Shown: one piece after another, positions 63,977 to 64,000 of the stretch
How the letters are laid out: every line of letters begins with the position of its first letter
Position numbering within the stretch: the first letter of the stretch is position 1
Source: Pholis gunnellus
Taxonomy: Eukaryota > Chordata > Actinopteri > Perciformes > Pholidae
Assembly: GCA_910591455.2 (NCBI GenBank)
Contig: OU342806.1
Span: 7,120,275-7,184,274, forward strand
Direction: 5' to 3'
Length of the DNA: 64,000 bases
Made by a program: the position numbers and the translations under genes
Notes under the pieces: model-generated
Told to the model about the DNA's origin: nothing
Seen by the model: the letters and a program-made list of their open reading frames with translations, nothing else
The model's database searches: none

Positions 63977-64000
63977 GTGTGTTCTTTTCCGCACTTCATC

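Larger units (their letters stand above)
41426..64000 (+). other. TIKI intron 2 (at least 22.6 kb) or intron plus unknown
   Basis: The exon following NGLNFSQ should encode a stretch resembling human ALNQTLLQQES; I found no such reading frame in the rest of the window. The stretch is therefore best read as a very long intron. It holds simple repeats, dispersed repeats (listed separately) and no supported nested gene. Very large introns at this point fit TRABD2 genes. Confidence 0.65.

Noticed and set aside
1..64000. tRNA, rRNA, CRISPR or viral genes
   Set aside because: No B-box/cloverleaf candidate, rRNA core, spaced direct-repeat array or viral polymerase/capsid motif was seen by eye; a covariance-model scan was not possible here.

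Overview
This window is vertebrate nuclear DNA, almost certainly from a ray-finned (percomorph-type) teleost. Genes are split into many short exons with GT-AG introns, several under 100 bp. CA/GT microsatellites are very dense, and there are several dispersed repeats that I recognise as typical of percomorph genomes. No bacterial-style operons, CRISPR arrays, rRNA or convincing tRNA genes were seen.

Left third (1-20.8 kb), gene-dense. The window opens inside firrm (C1orf112 homologue, + strand); its last 13 exons (741-7536) encode about 532 C-terminal residues. Tail-to-tail with it lies a complete scyl3 (- strand, 13 coding exons, 8412-13050, 778 aa) with a likely non-coding first exon and an ETS-type promoter near 13.45 kb. 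The firrm/scyl3 convergent pair is the same arrangement as on human 1q24.2, and one 9-bp sequence (7661-7669) carries a candidate poly(A) signal for each strand. Head-to-head with scyl3, about 1.8 kb away, is a complete lpxn (leupaxin, + strand, 9 exons, 14816-20797, 397 aa) with two PU.1-like boxes upstream of its start codon.

Middle (20.8-37.8 kb), intergenic. It holds the lpxn 3' flank, two small inverted-terminal-repeat elements (21.84-21.94 kb and 22.19-22.52 kb), a weak and unrecognised pair of minus-strand ORFs (22.6-23.3 kb), fragments of dispersed repeats and many microsatellites, including a 26-base poly-G run and a 38-bp TA tract. I see no convincing gene here.

Right (37.8-64 kb). 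The first two coding exons of a TIKI-family Wnt-inactivating metalloprotease (trabd2a or trabd2b, + strand, 38238-41425, 228 aa) contain the signal peptide and the first GxxH catalytic motif. The remaining exons are not in the window, so its second intron is at least 22.5 kb. That intron contains microsatellites, a 34-base poly-C run and several dispersed repeats (49.4, 52.1 and 62.7 kb).

The genes serve unrelated jobs: recombination repair (firrm), a pseudokinase scaffold of Golgi/migration biology (scyl3), focal-adhesion signalling in leukocytes (lpxn) and Wnt antagonism (TIKI). Nothing suggests a co-regulated cluster. I found no previously undescribed system; the more interesting points are the shared poly(A) sequence, an AT-rich repeat family in inverted array form inside firrm and again in scyl3, the PU.1-like boxes at lpxn, and the unexplained ORFs near 23 kb.
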